Made by a program: the position numbers and the translations under genes. A stretch of 64,000 nucleotides of DNA from Sipunculus nudus (Eukaryota; Annelida; Sipuncula; Golfingiida; Sipunculidae): assembly GCA_026874595.1 (NCBI GenBank), contig CM049313.1, forward strand, positions 30,998,008-31,062,007, written 5' to 3'. Below the pieces are notes generated by a model. The model was not told the origin of the DNA. It made no database searches and was given only the letters and a program-made list of their open reading frames with translations. Shown here piece by piece: positions 1-12,058 of the stretch. Within the stretch, counting starts at the first letter, position 1. Each line of letters starts with the position of its first letter.

Positions 1-2700
1 ACCACACTGGTTTAATGTAGGATTTCCTGGTAAATTTAGGAGAACAGCAGTACCACACTGGTTTAATGTAGGATTACCTGGTAAATTTAGGAGAACAGCA
101 GTACCACACTTGTTTAATGTAGGATTACCTGGTAAATTTAGGAAAACAGCAGTACCACACTGGTTTAATGTAGGATTTCCTGGTAAATTGAGGAGAACAG
201 CAGTACCACACTGGTTTAATGTAGGATTTCCTGGTAAATTGAGGAGTACAGCAGTACCACACTGGTTTAATTTAGGATTTCCTGGTAAATTGAGGAGAAC
301 AGCAGTACCACACTGGTTTAATGTAGGATTTCCTGGTAAATTTAGGAGAACAGCAGTACCACACTGGTTTAATGTAGGATTTCCTGGTAAATTGAGGAGA
401 ACAGCAGTACAACACTGGTTTAATGTAGGATTTCCTGGTAAACTGAGGAGAACAGCAGTACCACACTGGTTTAATGTAGGATTTCCTGGTAAATTGAGGA
501 GAACAGCAGTACCACACTGGTTTAATGTAGAATTTCCTGGTAAATTGAGGAGTACAGCAGTACCACACTGGTTTAATTTAGGATTTCCTGGTAAATTGAG
601 GAGAACAGCAGTACCACACTGGTTTAATGTAGGATTTCCTGGTAAATTTAGGAGAACAGCAGTACCACACTGGTTTAATGTAGGATTTCCTGGTAAATTG
701 AGGAGAACAGCAGTACCACACTGGTTTAATTTAGGATTTCCTGGTAAATTTAGGAGAACAGCAGTACCACACTGGTTTAATGTAGGATTACCTGGTAAAT
801 TGAGGAGAACAGCAGTACCACACTGGTTTAATGTAGGATTTCCTGGTAAATTGAGGAGAACAGCAGTACCACACTGGTTTAATGTAGGATTTCCTGGTAA
901 ATTGAGGAGAACAGCAGTACCACACTGGTTTAATGTAGGATTTCCTGGTAAATTGAGGAGAACAGCAGTACCACACTGGTTTAATGTAGGATTTCCTGGT
1001 AAATTGAGGAGAACAGCAGTACCACACTGGTTTAATGTAGGACATCCTGGTAAATTGTACTGGTTTAATGTAGGATTTCCTGGTAAATTGAAGAGAACAG
1101 CAGTACCACACTGGTTTAATGTAGGATTTCCTGGTAAATTTAGGAGAACAGCAGTACCACACTGGTTTAATGTAGGATTACCTGGTAAATTTAGGAGAAC
1201 AGCAGTACCACACTGGTTTAATGTAGGATTTCCTGGTAAATTGAGGAGAACAGCAGTACCACACTGGTTTAATGTATCACATCCAGGTAAATTTAGGAGA
1301 AGAGCAGTACCACACTGGTTTAATGTAGGATTTCCTGGTAAATGGAGGAGAACAGCAGTACCACACTGGTTTAATGTAGGTTTTCCTGGTAAATTGAGGA
1401 GAACAGCAGTACCACACTGGTTTAATGTAGGATTTCCTGGTAAATTTAGGAGAACAGCAGTACCACACTGGTTTAATGTAGGATTTCCTGGTAAATTTAG
1501 GAGAACAGCAGTACCACACTGGTTTAATGTAGGATTACCTGGTTAATTTAGGAGAACAGCAGTACCACACTGGTTTAATGTAGGATTTCCTGGTAAATTG
1601 AGGAGAACAGCAGTACCACGCTGGTTTAATGTAGGATTTCCTGGTAAATTGAGCAGAACAGCAGTACCACACTGGTTTAATGTAGGATTACCTGGTAAAT
1701 TGAGGAGAACAGCAGTACCACACTGGTTTAATGAAGGATTACCTTGTAAATTTAGGAGAACAGCAGTACCACACTGGTTTAATGTAGGATTTCCTGGTAA
1801 ATTGAGGAGAACAGCAGTACCACACTGGTTTAATGTAGGATTTCCTGGTAAATTGAGGAGAACAGCAATACCACACTGGTTTAATGTAGGATTTCCTGGT
1901 AAATTTAGGAGAACAGCAGTACCACACTGGTTTAATGTAGGATTACCTGGTAAATTTAGGAGAACAGCAGTACCACACTTGTTTAATGTAGGATTACCTG
2001 GTAAATTTAGGAAAACAGCAGTACCACACTGGTTTAATGTAGGATTTCCTGGTAAATTGAGGAGAACAGCAGTACCACACTGGTTTAATGTAGGATTTCC
2101 TGGTAAATTGAGGAGTACAGCAGTACCACACTGGTTTAATTTAGGATTTCCTGGTAAATTGAGGAGAACAGCAGTACCACACTGGTTTAATGTAGGATTT
2201 CCTGGTAAATTTAGGAGAACAGCAGTACCACACTGGTTTAATGTAGGATTTCCTGGTAAATTGAGGAGAACAGCAGTACAACACTGGTTTAATGTAGGAT
2301 TTCCTGGTAAACTGAGGAGAACAGCAGTACCACACTGGTTTAATGTAGGATTTCCTGGTAAATTGAGGAGAACAGCAGTACCACACTGGTTTAATGTAGA
2401 ATTTCCTGGTAAATTGAGGAGTACAGCAGTACCACACTGGTTTAATTTAGGATTTCCTGGTAAATTGAGGAGAACAGCAGTACCACACTGGTTTAATGTA
2501 GGATTTCCTGGTAAATTTAGGAGAACAGCAGTACCACACTGGTTTAATGTAGGATTTCCTGGTAAATTGAGGAGAACAGCAGTACAACACTGGTTTAATG
2601 TAGGATTTCCTGGTAAACTGAGGAGAACAGCAGTACCACACTGGTTTAATGTAGGATGTCCTGGTTAATTGAGGAGAACAGCAGTACCACACTGGTTTAG
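1..2700. repeat. 51-bp minisatellite array (~53 units)
   Basis: Head-to-tail units of 51 bp run from the left window edge to about 2700, where similarity stops abruptly after ACTGGTTTAG. Common variants are GATTTCC/GATTACC and AAATTGAGG/AAATTTAGG; one unit near 1021-1065 lacks 18 bp. Because 51 is 17 codons, frames without a stop stay open on both strands (the longest is 478 codons), translating to tandem 17-residue units containing AVPHWFNVGFPGK. Variants change residues freely and single-base changes create stops near 1545 and 2667, so I treat the open frames as non-coding. The left end is cut by the window. Confidence 0.97.
1870..2583. repeat. 714-bp internal duplication of positions 1-714
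   Basis: The ordered series of variant units at 1-714 recurs at 1870-2583, an offset of 1,869 bp (37 units minus an 18-bp deletion). Shared landmarks are the ACACTTGTTTAAT unit (111 and 1980), the GAGGAGTACAGC units, the TACAACACTGG unit and the AAACTGAGG unit. Similarity ends where one copy has TACCACACTGG and the other TACAACACTGG. The duplication may extend left of the window. Confidence 0.88.
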
Positions 2701-3479
2701 GAAGTCCTATATTGATTTTGTTTCTGCTAGTAGGTTATGTATTGACATCTTATGAACACAGAATGATGTATCATCACATTGCATGTATGCATTAAAATCC
2801 CGCGGTGGTTATGACAGAGACTTTGTGATAAGACAGTATTGTGAATGTGTTTCTGTACATGTTGTTTTGCTGTGAATGATCACCCAGTCCCATTATAAGG
2901 TGGTCTGAAAAATAACAGGTTGAGATCAGGTCACAGCCACTAACTTGCAATACTTTTCTCTCTGTCTCAACAGTTCATGACAAAGCGCTGACAGGAAAAT
3001 ATGTGCAAATGCTGCATAAACTATTGTGTTTAATACACATGAACAAATCTGTGCCATTTCCCATTGGTCCCATTGTTTTTATTTGCTTTTCTGTTATTTT
3101 ATTGCTCCCTTTGCTGATAAAAAGCTTTTCAATTTTTTTTTCAACTGTAATTCTCCTTACCTGTTAATGAATAATTGAGGTAAAGACATAGAAACACAAA
3201 TGGTCATTTATGGCCTGTTCTTTCCAGCAAAGACACAGATAAATTGACATAGAGAGATAGGTATAGTCAGCTAGCAGAATCTGTTCCAGGGGGGGGGGGT
3301 CCAGGGGGTTTCAGACCCGTCTTGTTTCAGCTGCGCAACCTTTTCAGACCAATTTTTGCATCCTGAACCACCCCTTTTCTGGCCCTGGGGACCTTTTTCA
3401 GGCTTTGTCATCAGTCTTCCATGGTTAGAACCCCCTTCCCTTTTTCTAAATCCTAGATCCACCCCTGGCTGGAAAAATT
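2701..3479. other. non-coding spacer with G11 run
   Basis: I see no gene in this stretch. It holds a run of eleven G at 3289-3299. The 90-codon open frame on the minus strand at 3271-3543 crosses this homopolymer and runs into the following tandem array, so I do not accept it as a gene. Confidence 0.7.
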
Positions 3480-4084
3480 GAGAAAGAGAGACAGGAAGTC
3501 TCAGTGATGAAGATATTATTGAGAATGAGAGACAGATGGTCACTGTCAGTTGGAGACATTATTGAGAATGAAAGACAGATGGTCACTGTCAGTTGGAGAC
3601 ATTATTGAGAAAGAGAGACAGATGGTCACTGTCAGTTTGAGACATTATTGAGAAAGAGAGACAGATGGTCACTGTCAGTTGGAGACATTGAGAAAGAGAG
3701 ACAGATGGTCACTGTCAGTTGGAGACATTATTGAGAAAGAGAGACAGATGGTCACTGTCAGTTGGAGACATTATTGAGAAAGAGAGACAGATGGTCACTG
3801 TCAGTTGGAGACATTATTGAGAAAGAGAGACAGATGGTCACTGTCAGTTGGAGACATTGAGAAAGAGAGACAGATGGTCACTGTCAGTTGGAGACATTAT
3901 TGAGAAAGAGAGACAGATGGTCACTGTCAGTTGGAGACATTATTGAGAAAGAGAGACAGATGGTCACTGTCAGTTGGAGACATTGAGAAAGAGAGACAGA
4001 TGGTCACTGTCAGTTGGAGACATTATTGAGAAAGAGAGACAGATGGTCACTGTCAGTTGGAGACATTATTGAGAAAGAGAGACA
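3480..4084. repeat. 43/40-bp minisatellite (~14 units)
   Basis: Units contain GAGACAGATGGTCACTGTCAG then TTGGAGACATTATT. Two length classes exist: 43 bp with ACATTATTGAG and 40 bp with ACATTGAG, differing by one ATT. The first one or two units (3480-3560) are the most diverged. The array ends in AGAGACATGTAATC. Confidence 0.95.
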
Positions 4085-4934
4085 TGTAATCAGCCAGAGG
4101 CATTACATTTAAGCAGAAACTCAGATGGTTCATCAGCCTTCAAACACAGAATAATTATAATTCATGAGGTTCATAACTCTCCTCCACACTCAGCACATAC
4201 TCAAAGTATCACAACAATGGCATTTGGTTTTGTTCCCTTGTTAATCATATTTTAAGGATGGAGCACATTTCTGGTTGATCAAATCATGCATTGTCTTGGA
4301 AGCAAAGGCTTCTACATGTTGCGGGTTAATTCAAGATCAAAACAAAACATGATCAAACACTGCTTCCTGAGGTCACATCGAATTTGATTGAGCGACATAA
4401 AAATACAAATGCTGTGGAAATTAAACAGTTCCAGCCACCCAGAATTCTGTGTCCTCAATTGCTGCTTTGCTTTGCCAAATTCCCCTAGTTTCTGGAGGGT
4501 GTAACCAAGCTGTTGTCAACTCAGGGTCATGTTTGTGGACCAGCCTTCCATTGATTAGTTCTTCTGGGCCAGCTTTACAGGCAACTGCTGACAACTTGAT
4601 AAGCTGAATAGGGGCCCTTTACTGTCCCTGTTTAATTAGATCTATATAATCATTCTTCTAGGCCAGACCTTTGTCATTCCAGTATAGAATTCTCCCTTGT
4701 TAATATCAAGGTAAACTAAACTGAATCAGTACACATTGTAAATGTAATAACTTTTTTCATTCACTTTAGCAGTCAAACTCTGGAAATTCCCCCCCCCCCT
4801 TTTTGTAACACATGAGGATTTACCTGTAACAATAAGAAAACTGTTTCTTTGCAAGATTCACACATGTATTAATCCAAAATTAAATAAGATGTGAATCTTA
4901 GACATCTAGTGTATTACTTGTCATGGTTCTAACT
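4085..4934. other. non-coding spacer with C11 run
   Basis: No gene, RNA or mobile element is recognisable. A run of eleven C occupies 4789-4799. Base composition is AT-rich like the rest of the single-copy sequence here. Confidence 0.65.
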
Positions 4935-5562
4935 GCAGTACCCACTCCCGATGTCCTACTAGAATGATCCCAGTACCCACTCCCAATGTCTTACTGGAAT
5001 GGTCACAGTACCCACTCCCAGTCCTACTAGAATGATCCCAGTACCCACTCCCAATGTCTTACTAGAATGATCCCAGTACCCACTCCCAATGTCTTACTGG
5101 AATGATCACAATACCCACTCCCAGTCCTACTAGAATGATCCCAGTACCCACTCCCAATGTCTTACTGGAATGGTCACAGTACCCACTCCCAAAGTCGTAC
5201 TAGAATGAGCCCAGTACCCACTCCCAATGTCTTACTGGAATGGTCACAGTACCCACTCCCAATGTCTTACTAGAATGATCCCAGTACCCACTCCCAATGT
5301 CTTACTGGAATGGTCACAGTACCCACTCTCAGTCCTACTAGAATGATCCCAGTACCCACTCCCAATGTCCTACTGGAATGGTCACAGTACCCACTCCCAA
5401 TGTCTTACTAGAATGATCCCAGTACTCACTCCCAATGTCTTACTGGAATGGTCACAGTACCCACTCTCAGTCCTACTAGAATGATCCCAGTACCCACTCC
5501 CAATGTCCTACTGGAATGGTCACAGTCAGTACCCACTCCCAAAGTCTCACTAGAATGATCCC
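4935..5562. repeat. ~31-36-bp minisatellite (~18 units) with alternating unit types
   Basis: Units begin CAGTACCCACTCCC and continue as AATGTCTTACTGGAATGGTCA, or the shorter AGTCCTACTAGAATGATCC. Long and short forms often alternate, giving a loose dimeric higher-order unit of about 67-70 bp. The final unit carries a duplicated CAGT (CAGTCAGTACCC). Confidence 0.93.
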
Positions 5563-5888
5563 ATTTTTAGGTACACATCCCATATTTTCTTATATTCACC
5601 AGGAATCCTGAAGTTTCTAAAATTTTGCAATGATTTAAAGGGGAAGGATATTGGACTCTGGACATATCAGAAATATTTTCAGATTCATTTTCAGCTGTTC
5701 TCAGGATAAGGGTTTAGTGTTATTGTGCTATTGGTCTGACTTTCAGAGAATTGGCCCTTTATAAATTATTAATATTATCTAAATCCTAGGGCAGGGAGTA
5801 TTTGTGAGATCTGAATTCCATAAAAATATTTTCCAGGCAAGTGCTGTATTTACAAGCAGCCTTTGCATTCCTGAATTTAGTAGTCAAG
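5563..5888. other. non-coding spacer
   Basis: AT-rich single-copy sequence between two tandem arrays. I see no gene or element in it. Confidence 0.65.
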
Positions 5889-7530
5889 GTATAAAAAGGT
5901 GATATTGTCCTTTATATCATGGGAGTATAAAAAGTGATATTGTTTTATATAGCATGGAGGTATAAAAAGTGATATAGTCTTATATCATAAAGGTGTAAAA
6001 AGTAATATGGTCTTACATATCATAGGGGTATAAAAAATGATGTTGTCATATATATCATTGGGGTATAAAAAGTTATATTGTCTAATATATCATAGGGGTA
6101 CAAAAAGTGATATTGTCTTATATATCATGAGGGTACAAAAAGTGATATTGTCTAATATATCATGGGGGTATAAAAAGTGATATTGTCTAATATATCATGG
6201 GGGTATAAAAATGATGTTGTCTTATATATCATGGGGGTATAAAAAGTGATATTGTCTTATATATCATTGGGGTATAAAAAGTTATATTGTCTAATATATC
6301 ATGGGGGTATAAAAAGTGATATTGTCTTATATATCATGGGGGTACAAAAAGTGATATTGTCTTATATATCATGGGGGTATAAAAGGTGATATTGTCTAAT
6401 ATATAATGGGGGTATAAAAATGATATTGTCTTATATATCATAGGGGTATAAAAAGTGATATTGTCTTATATATCATGGGGGTACAAAAAGTGATATTGTC
6501 TTATATATAATGGGGGTATAAAAATGATATTGTCTAATATATAATGGGGGTATAAAAAGTGATATTGTCTTATATATCATGGGGGTATAAAAAGTGATAT
6601 TGTCTTATATATCATGGGGGTATAAAAAGTGATATTGTCTTATATATCATGGGGGTATAAAAAGTGATATTGTCTAATATATCATGGGGGTATAAAAAGT
6701 GATATTGTCTTATATATCATGGGGGTACAAAAAGTGATATTGTCTTATATATCATGGGGGTATAAAAAGTGATATTGTCTTATATATCATGGGGGTACAA
6801 AAAGTGATATTGTCTTATATATCATGGGGGTATAAAAAGTGATATTGTCTAATATATAATGGGGGTATAAAAAGTGATATTGTCTTATATATATCATGGG
6901 GGTATAAAAAGTGATATTGTCTAATATATCATGGGGTTATAAAAAGTGATCTTGTCTAATATATCATGGGGTTATAAAAAGTGATATTGTCTTTTATTTC
7001 ATGGATGTATAAAAAGTGATATTGTCTTATATATCATGGGGGTATAAAAAGTGATATTGTCTAATATATAATGGGGGTATAAAAAGTGATATTGTCTTAT
7101 ATATATCATGGGGGTATAAAAAGTGATATAGTCTAATATATCATGGGGTTATAAAAAGTGATATTGTCTAATATATCATGGGGTTATAAAAAGTGATATT
7201 GTCTTTTATTTCTTGGGGGTGTAAAAAGTGATATTGTCATATATATCATGGGGGTATAAAAAGTGATATTGTCTTATATATCATGGGGGTATAAAAAGTG
7301 ATATTGTCATATATATCATGGGGATATAAAAAGTGATATTGTCTAATATATCATGGGGTTATAAAAAGTGATATTGTCTAATATATCATGGGGTTATAAA
7401 AAGTGATATTGTCTTTTATTTCATGGGGGTATAAAAAGTGATTTTGTCATATATAATGGGGGTATAAAAAGTGATATTGTCTAATATATCATGGGGGTAT
7501 AAAAAGTGATATTGTCACATATATCATGGG
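5889..7530. repeat. 36-bp TATAAAAAG minisatellite (~45 units)
   Basis: Units of 36 bp read GTATAAAAAGTGATATTGTC then TTATATATCATGGGGG. Most units carry TATAAAAAG, so a TATA-box-like word recurs about 45 times at a 36-bp pitch. Variants include GTACAAAAAG, GTCTAATATATC and ATATATAATGGG. The left few units are the most diverged. A ~210-bp subset repeats three times near the right end (see separate entry). Confidence 0.96.
6884..7430. repeat. ~210-bp higher-order repeat, 3 copies
   Basis: Within the 36-bp array, the string of variants ATGGGGTTATAAAAAG, ATGGGGTTATAAAAAG, then GTCTTTTATTTC recurs with the TTTTATTTC landmark at 6992, 7204 and 7414. Spacings are 212 and 210 bp, about six basic units less a few bases. 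Confidence 0.85.
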
Positions 7531-8115
7531 TAATGTCCAAAAATTATCATAGAGAATAAAGACACTGTGCAACTAAATATGCTGATTAATGGATAAATAA
7601 ATGCAATGGATTTTGTTATAAAGCCCAGTGCCAGAAACTGACACCATATCATAATCTGCATGGCGTCAATCTGATCACATCATGCTATGCTAGTAATAAT
7701 ATTAGTGGCCAGCTTATTACAAAATAGGTACATCAGATGACATTATATAAAAATAACATGTTTTAGTTGTGATGGTGGTAGATTACCTGGAGTGTTTGGA
7801 GTAAGCCAGCTACAGGACATATCTTTACCTGTCAGTGGGGCTTCAGAGGGGTTTTGAATGTTACTTGGTGTAGAAAGACAGTTATGTCAGTTAATGGAAT
7901 GTAAAGCTGGTGCTATGAGATACCAGGCAACAAGCCATTAATACACCTGGCTCCCAAGAAAGAAACACTGTTAGTAGATATCAGGTTCTGCACCAGCTAC
8001 ACTGGGTAGTCAGGGTATGTTGACAGTTTTAGAAAGAAAAGTGCAGAGTGCTTTATAACTCTGTACTGAGCTATAGATATACAATATATATGTAATGATT
8101 TTTAAAACACATTAT
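7531..8115. other. non-coding spacer
   Basis: Single-copy AT-rich sequence; no gene, RNA or element recognised. Confidence 0.65.
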
Positions 8116-9109
8116 TGACCTATACATGATGTCTAGCTCCAGAGAATATGATAAGAGTGACTTATACATGATTTCTAGCTCTAAGGAATATGATAAGAGT
8201 GACCTATCATGATTTCTAGCTCCAGGGAATATGATAAAATTGACCTATACATGATGTCAAGCTCTGGCAAATGTAGTTAGAGTGATCTATACATGTCTAG
8301 CACTTGGGGAATGTAGTAAGAGTGACCTATACATGTCAAGCTCTGGGGAATGTAGTAAGAGTGACCTATACAGGTCTAGCTCTGGGGAATGTAGTAAGAG
8401 TGACCTATACAGGTCTAGCTCTGGGGAATGTATTAAAGTGACCTATACAGGTCTAGCTCTGGGGAATGTAGTAAGAGTGACCTATACAGGTCTAGCTCCA
8501 GGGAATGTAGTAAGAGTGACCTATACAGGTCTAGCTCTGGGGAATGTAGTAAGAGTGACCTATACAGGTCTAGCTCTGGGGAATGTAGTAAGAGTGACCT
8601 ATACATGTCTAGCTCTGGGGAATGTAGTAAGAGTGACCTATACAGGTCTAGCTCTGGGGAATGTAGTAAGAGTGACCTATACAGGTCTAGCTCTGGGGAA
8701 TGTAGTAAGAGTGACCTATACAGGTCTAGCTCCGGGGAATGTAGTAAGAGTGACCTATACAGGTCTAGCTCTGGGGAATGTAGTAAGAGTGACCTATACA
8801 GGTCTAGCTCTGGGGAATGTTGTAAGAGTGACCTATACAGGTCTAGCTCTGGGGAATGTAGTAAAAGTGACCTATAAAGGTCTAGCTCTGGGGAATGTAG
8901 TAAGAGTGACCTACACAGGTCTAGCTCCGGGGAATGTAGTAAGAGTGACCTATACAGGTCTAGCTCTGGGGAATGTAGTAAGAGTGACCTATACAGGTCT
9001 AGCTCTGGGGAATGTAGTAAGAGTGACCTATACAGGTCTAGCTCTGGGGAATGTAGTAAGAGTGACCTATACAGGTCTAGCTCTGGGGAATGTAGTAAGA
9101 GTGACCTAG
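8116..9109. repeat. 39-bp minisatellite (~25 units), degenerate on the left
   Basis: Most units are 39 bp and contain GACCTATACAGGTCTAGCTC then TGGGGAATGTAGTAAGAGT. The first four (8116-8281) are longer, about 42 bp, with TACATGATTTCTAGCTC and GAATATGATAA. The 39-bp part is nearly uniform. Since 39 is 13 codons, open frames of 275 (plus) and 248 (minus) codons arise; they consist only of repeat translation and I do not call them genes. Confidence 0.96.
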
Positions 9110-9289
9110 CTTTAGAGGTGGGCCATATATAATTTAAGTTTGAAATGGATATGTCAATCCAAACTGGAGTTATCATCAAGAAACAAATTTGATAGACATA
9201 CAGAAATATGTTTGGTGTGTGGTGTGTGTATGGGGGGGGGGTGGTATATGGTGGAATGATGGGAGTTACATGGATGGTGGGATTAACTA
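9110..9289. other. spacer with GT-rich and G10 tract
   Basis: Short single-copy sequence with a GTGTGTGGTGTGTGTAT tract followed by ten G at 9232-9241. No gene seen. Confidence 0.6.
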
Positions 9290-10626
9290 CACTTCTGCAT
9301 ATACATACAGGGCAAACAAAGCCTGATCTCCAATTCTGCTGAGAATAATATGAAAATAATGAACAAATGTTTGTATCAGATCTTAATTTTTATATCACAT
9401 CAATTTTTTTTTATTTTAAGTTTATATTTCTATACATTTCCAATAAAACATATATATCTGAATATAAAAGTTGATTCATAATTCTAAATTTCATTATCAT
9501 AAATCTCATGAGTCTTGTCAGATATATACCACATCATGCATACAAATATATATATCTATTTTTTATCACAGAAATATATCTTTTAAATTTGCAAAACAAT
9601 AAATATCTAAAAAAATATTTGATTCAGATTTCACAGTTGTGCTTTTATTCATCCATTATTTGCTTCATATTTAATAAATTTATGCATACTGATGGGTTTA
9701 ATTATATTTTAATTTTTTAAATGCTACATGAGCACAATATGGCATCTTCTGGATTACTCCTTGAAATACTTTTTTAATGAAAGTTTTCTATATTGGAGTG
9801 GAAACAGTATTACAATTAAGGAAAAACAGTGCAAACAATATCAATTACTGCATAACACTTGATAGGAAGGGTTTTTGGGGGGTGGGTGTGGGGGGGATAT
9901 AAGAATAACAGTACACCTGTTACAGCAGGGGATCTCCCCCAGTGACAGTAACAAATCAGGAACCCTGGCATGGCTGACTTCCAGTGACCAGGAGTGGGCT
10001 GTCTGCATCTGGACAAAAGCAAGTGACTATAATAGAGCCTCAAGAAAAACTGACCCAGTTTCCAAGCTTTTATATTCATTTTCAGATTTAAACAGATTAT
10101 ATACTTATGTTTACATGCTGTGAAATTAAATCAACACTACTCAAAGGGAAAAAATGAGACATGGTCAAAGTTGGGCAAAATTTAAGGTACTGATTTTATT
10201 TTTAATGCTAATAACTTAAAAAATTTACAAAATTCAGATCTAATTTTGGGTATACAATTGAATCTTATTTAAACAAATTTATATACTTGGAAAAAAAGTC
10301 TATAGCTTCAAAAATTTTCATGTTAAAAGAGTAAATATTTTTCCTGATTTTTTACAATGTCCATTATGTTTGGGCCCATAACTTTAAGAAATTACACTCA
10401 AAGGACTTAATTTCTGGCATGTATATAGGAAATATATAGGACAATACTTCTGGTAAATATAAAGAAAAACAGGTAAGTGGTTTTGTTATTAGGCAGTCCT
10501 GAAGTGTGATAATAGGTTTTTTTATAGAAATTTGAATTATTTGAAGGAATAATTAATTTCTTGAGGGAACAAAGTCGCAGTGACCCAGTGTTGACTTATA
10601 GTCAACTGAGCTAAAAATTAGACAAA
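9290..10626 (-). mobile_element. AGCTCAGCTGAC-family element, long copy (minus)
   Basis: The reverse complement of this segment aligns in order with 32652-34190. The order is TTTTTAGCTCAGTTGAC at the start, then GGTCACTGYGACTTT, GGGCCCA, ATTTTGCCCAACTTTGAC, CAGGTGTAC, TTTCCACTCCA, CAAGGAGTAAT, TTAAACCCATCAG and TGAACAAATGTTTG (the last read on the plus strand here). This shared block of well over 1.3 kb defines one dispersed family. No transposase or reverse-transcriptase frame is visible; the 70-, 82- and 87-codon frames inside are not conserved between copies. A non-autonomous element is likely; its class is not settled. Confidence 0.75.
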
Positions 10627-10992
10627 AAATGCAGGTGGTGCCACCAGTTTTTGGGAACTGACAACTTTAGTTATGGTCAAAAATTCAAAGCAAGATTCCG
10701 AGCAATCCATGCATTATTTATCAAGATATTGGAGGTTTTGCTTCTAATTTTAATTATTCTGGGGGGTACTTACAAGCCCCATAGCTTTGAGGATATACGT
10801 CACAGTGACCTAATTTCAGGTTTCCTAGGAGATGTTGTATTGACCTCCCTGGATATTCACTTACAGGTTTCTATGTTCAACAGTGTCAAAATGTGCCAGT
10901 CTAACAGACTGACAGACAGACAGATGAACGACGGACTCTGACCGATCACTTTATAGCTCAGTTGACTTATAGTCAGCTGAGCTAAAAATGAT
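10627..10992 (-). mobile_element. AGCTCAGCTGAC-family element, short copy (minus)
   Basis: On the minus strand this begins with TTTTTAGCTCAGCTGAC near 10990 and continues with GTCCGTCGTTCATCTGTC, then AATATCCAGGGAGGTCAATA, GAAATTAGGTCACTGTGAC and finally GGTGGCACCACC near 10633. It aligns with 12525-12758 and 54244-54700. Its end abuts the start of the long copy at 10626 in the same orientation, so two element heads lie in tandem. The head at 10957-10987 is a 14+3+14 hairpin with one mismatch. Confidence 0.75.
10957..10987. repeat. 31-bp hairpin at element end
   Basis: TAGCTCAGTTGACT, three bases, then AGTCAGCTGAGCTA form a stem of 14 with one mismatch. Equivalent, more diverged hairpins start the copies at 12528, 32657 and 54247. 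Terminal or subterminal hairpins suggest a structure used in mobilisation, but the transposon class is not fixed by this alone. Confidence 0.8.
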
Positions 10993-11982
10993 AGCCTATG
11001 ACGTAAGGGTAACATCATACAGAGAGCCTTGTGACTGTCTGCTGGAGTTTTGGCTGTATGTGAGGAAAGACTGAGTTCCTGGACTCCTTTATATGGGTTA
11101 TTCTCTGATAATGTATCTTGACCTCCTCAGATTGGCCTGTGTGTTCACTGATCCACCAAGGCACACATAAAACATGCCTGACTAATCCATTTAGCTGCTG
11201 ATATTCCAAACAAGTATCAATTGACAAAGATATTGGGACAGAATACTCAAACAGCACAGGGAAATCGCTGGAAGCTGCCTCTAATTTGATAGATTCAGAT
11301 CCCAAAGCTTGTCCTTTTAGTCTGGTGAATAAAAAAGGCTTGCATGCCTCTGGGCAACCTGCCTGGAATTCTATTACAAGACTTTTGGAAATGTTCTGAC
11401 TTGAAGATCCCAGTTTTAACTGAACAGATCTAGGGTTACAGTATTGAACTGCCTTTGAAGTCGCATGTTGCTGTCAAGTAATTAAGTAACAAGATCAGCT
11501 CATACATTCACGCTAAAAGAGAACTAAAAAAGTACTGTGGTTGGCTTCATATTCTTGGGGTTAAAAGTTTGCGATTTTCACTTTTTTAGTTATTCACGAT
11601 CTCACAATACAAAAGAACTATACAGAAGAGTATACCCATTATTATGTGATTAATTGTATCAAATATTATGTGAACAAAATCTTATTAACAAAATATTGCC
11701 TGTAAATGGCAGACAATTGTAAAGATCTAATATAATTTAAAATACCAACCTCTGAACATATACAATCTATTTTTATTCATAGTGTCAACCTTTTACTTAA
11801 CCGTGATGGGACCTCTTATTCACGACAATAATTCCCCTTTCGCAAATATAGCAAATTTGAAACCCTCATGAACCAAAATACAACTACAATATATATAAAT
11901 AATTTGATAACGGCTGATCAGGATGTATTGCAAATTTTAAATATACATGATTACATATATGCAGGTTTAAATAACATATAAT
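10993..11982. other. non-coding spacer
   Basis: No supportable gene. The 96-codon minus frame at 11015-11305 lacks recognisable domains or neighbouring exons. Confidence 0.55.
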
Positions 11983-12040
11983 AAACAAGGGACCCATGGG
12001 TCAATGTGCTCAGCTGAAGTTGACCTTGAATTTAAAAATC
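11983..12040 (-). mobile_element. 3' end of AGCTCAGCTGAC-type element (minus)
   Basis: On the minus strand the sequence reads CTCAGCACATTGACCCATGGG..CCCTTGT in gist (AGCTGAGCACATTGACCC then ATGGGTCCCTTGTT), matching the terminal motif GACCCAC.GGTCCCTTGTT seen at 12740-12758, 30766-30787 and 36495-36513. The body would lie at higher coordinates, where the 202-bp duplication sits. Confidence 0.6.
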
Positions 12041-12058
12041 TAAAATAATATCAAATGG

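Noticed and set aside
110-2668. 478- and 356-codon frames with 17-residue repeats as structural (shell- or silk-like) proteins
   Set aside because: No signal peptide or non-repeat coding part; stops arise from single-base changes; the opposite strand is equally open.
1-2700. CRISPR-like array
   Set aside because: Units are contiguous with no unique spacers, and the context is eukaryotic.
3289-3299. G11 and C11 runs (also 4789-4799, 9232-9241) as functional quadruplex sites
   Set aside because: Single homopolymer runs without the spaced G-tracts of a classical quadruplex; likely slippage products.
3271-3543. 90-codon minus frame as a gene
   Set aside because: It spans a G11 homopolymer and the start of a minisatellite, with no recognisable motif.
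5889-7530. A tandem promoter array driving a gene
   Set aside because: TATAAAAAG words are present but no downstream coding sequence or initiator context can be supported.
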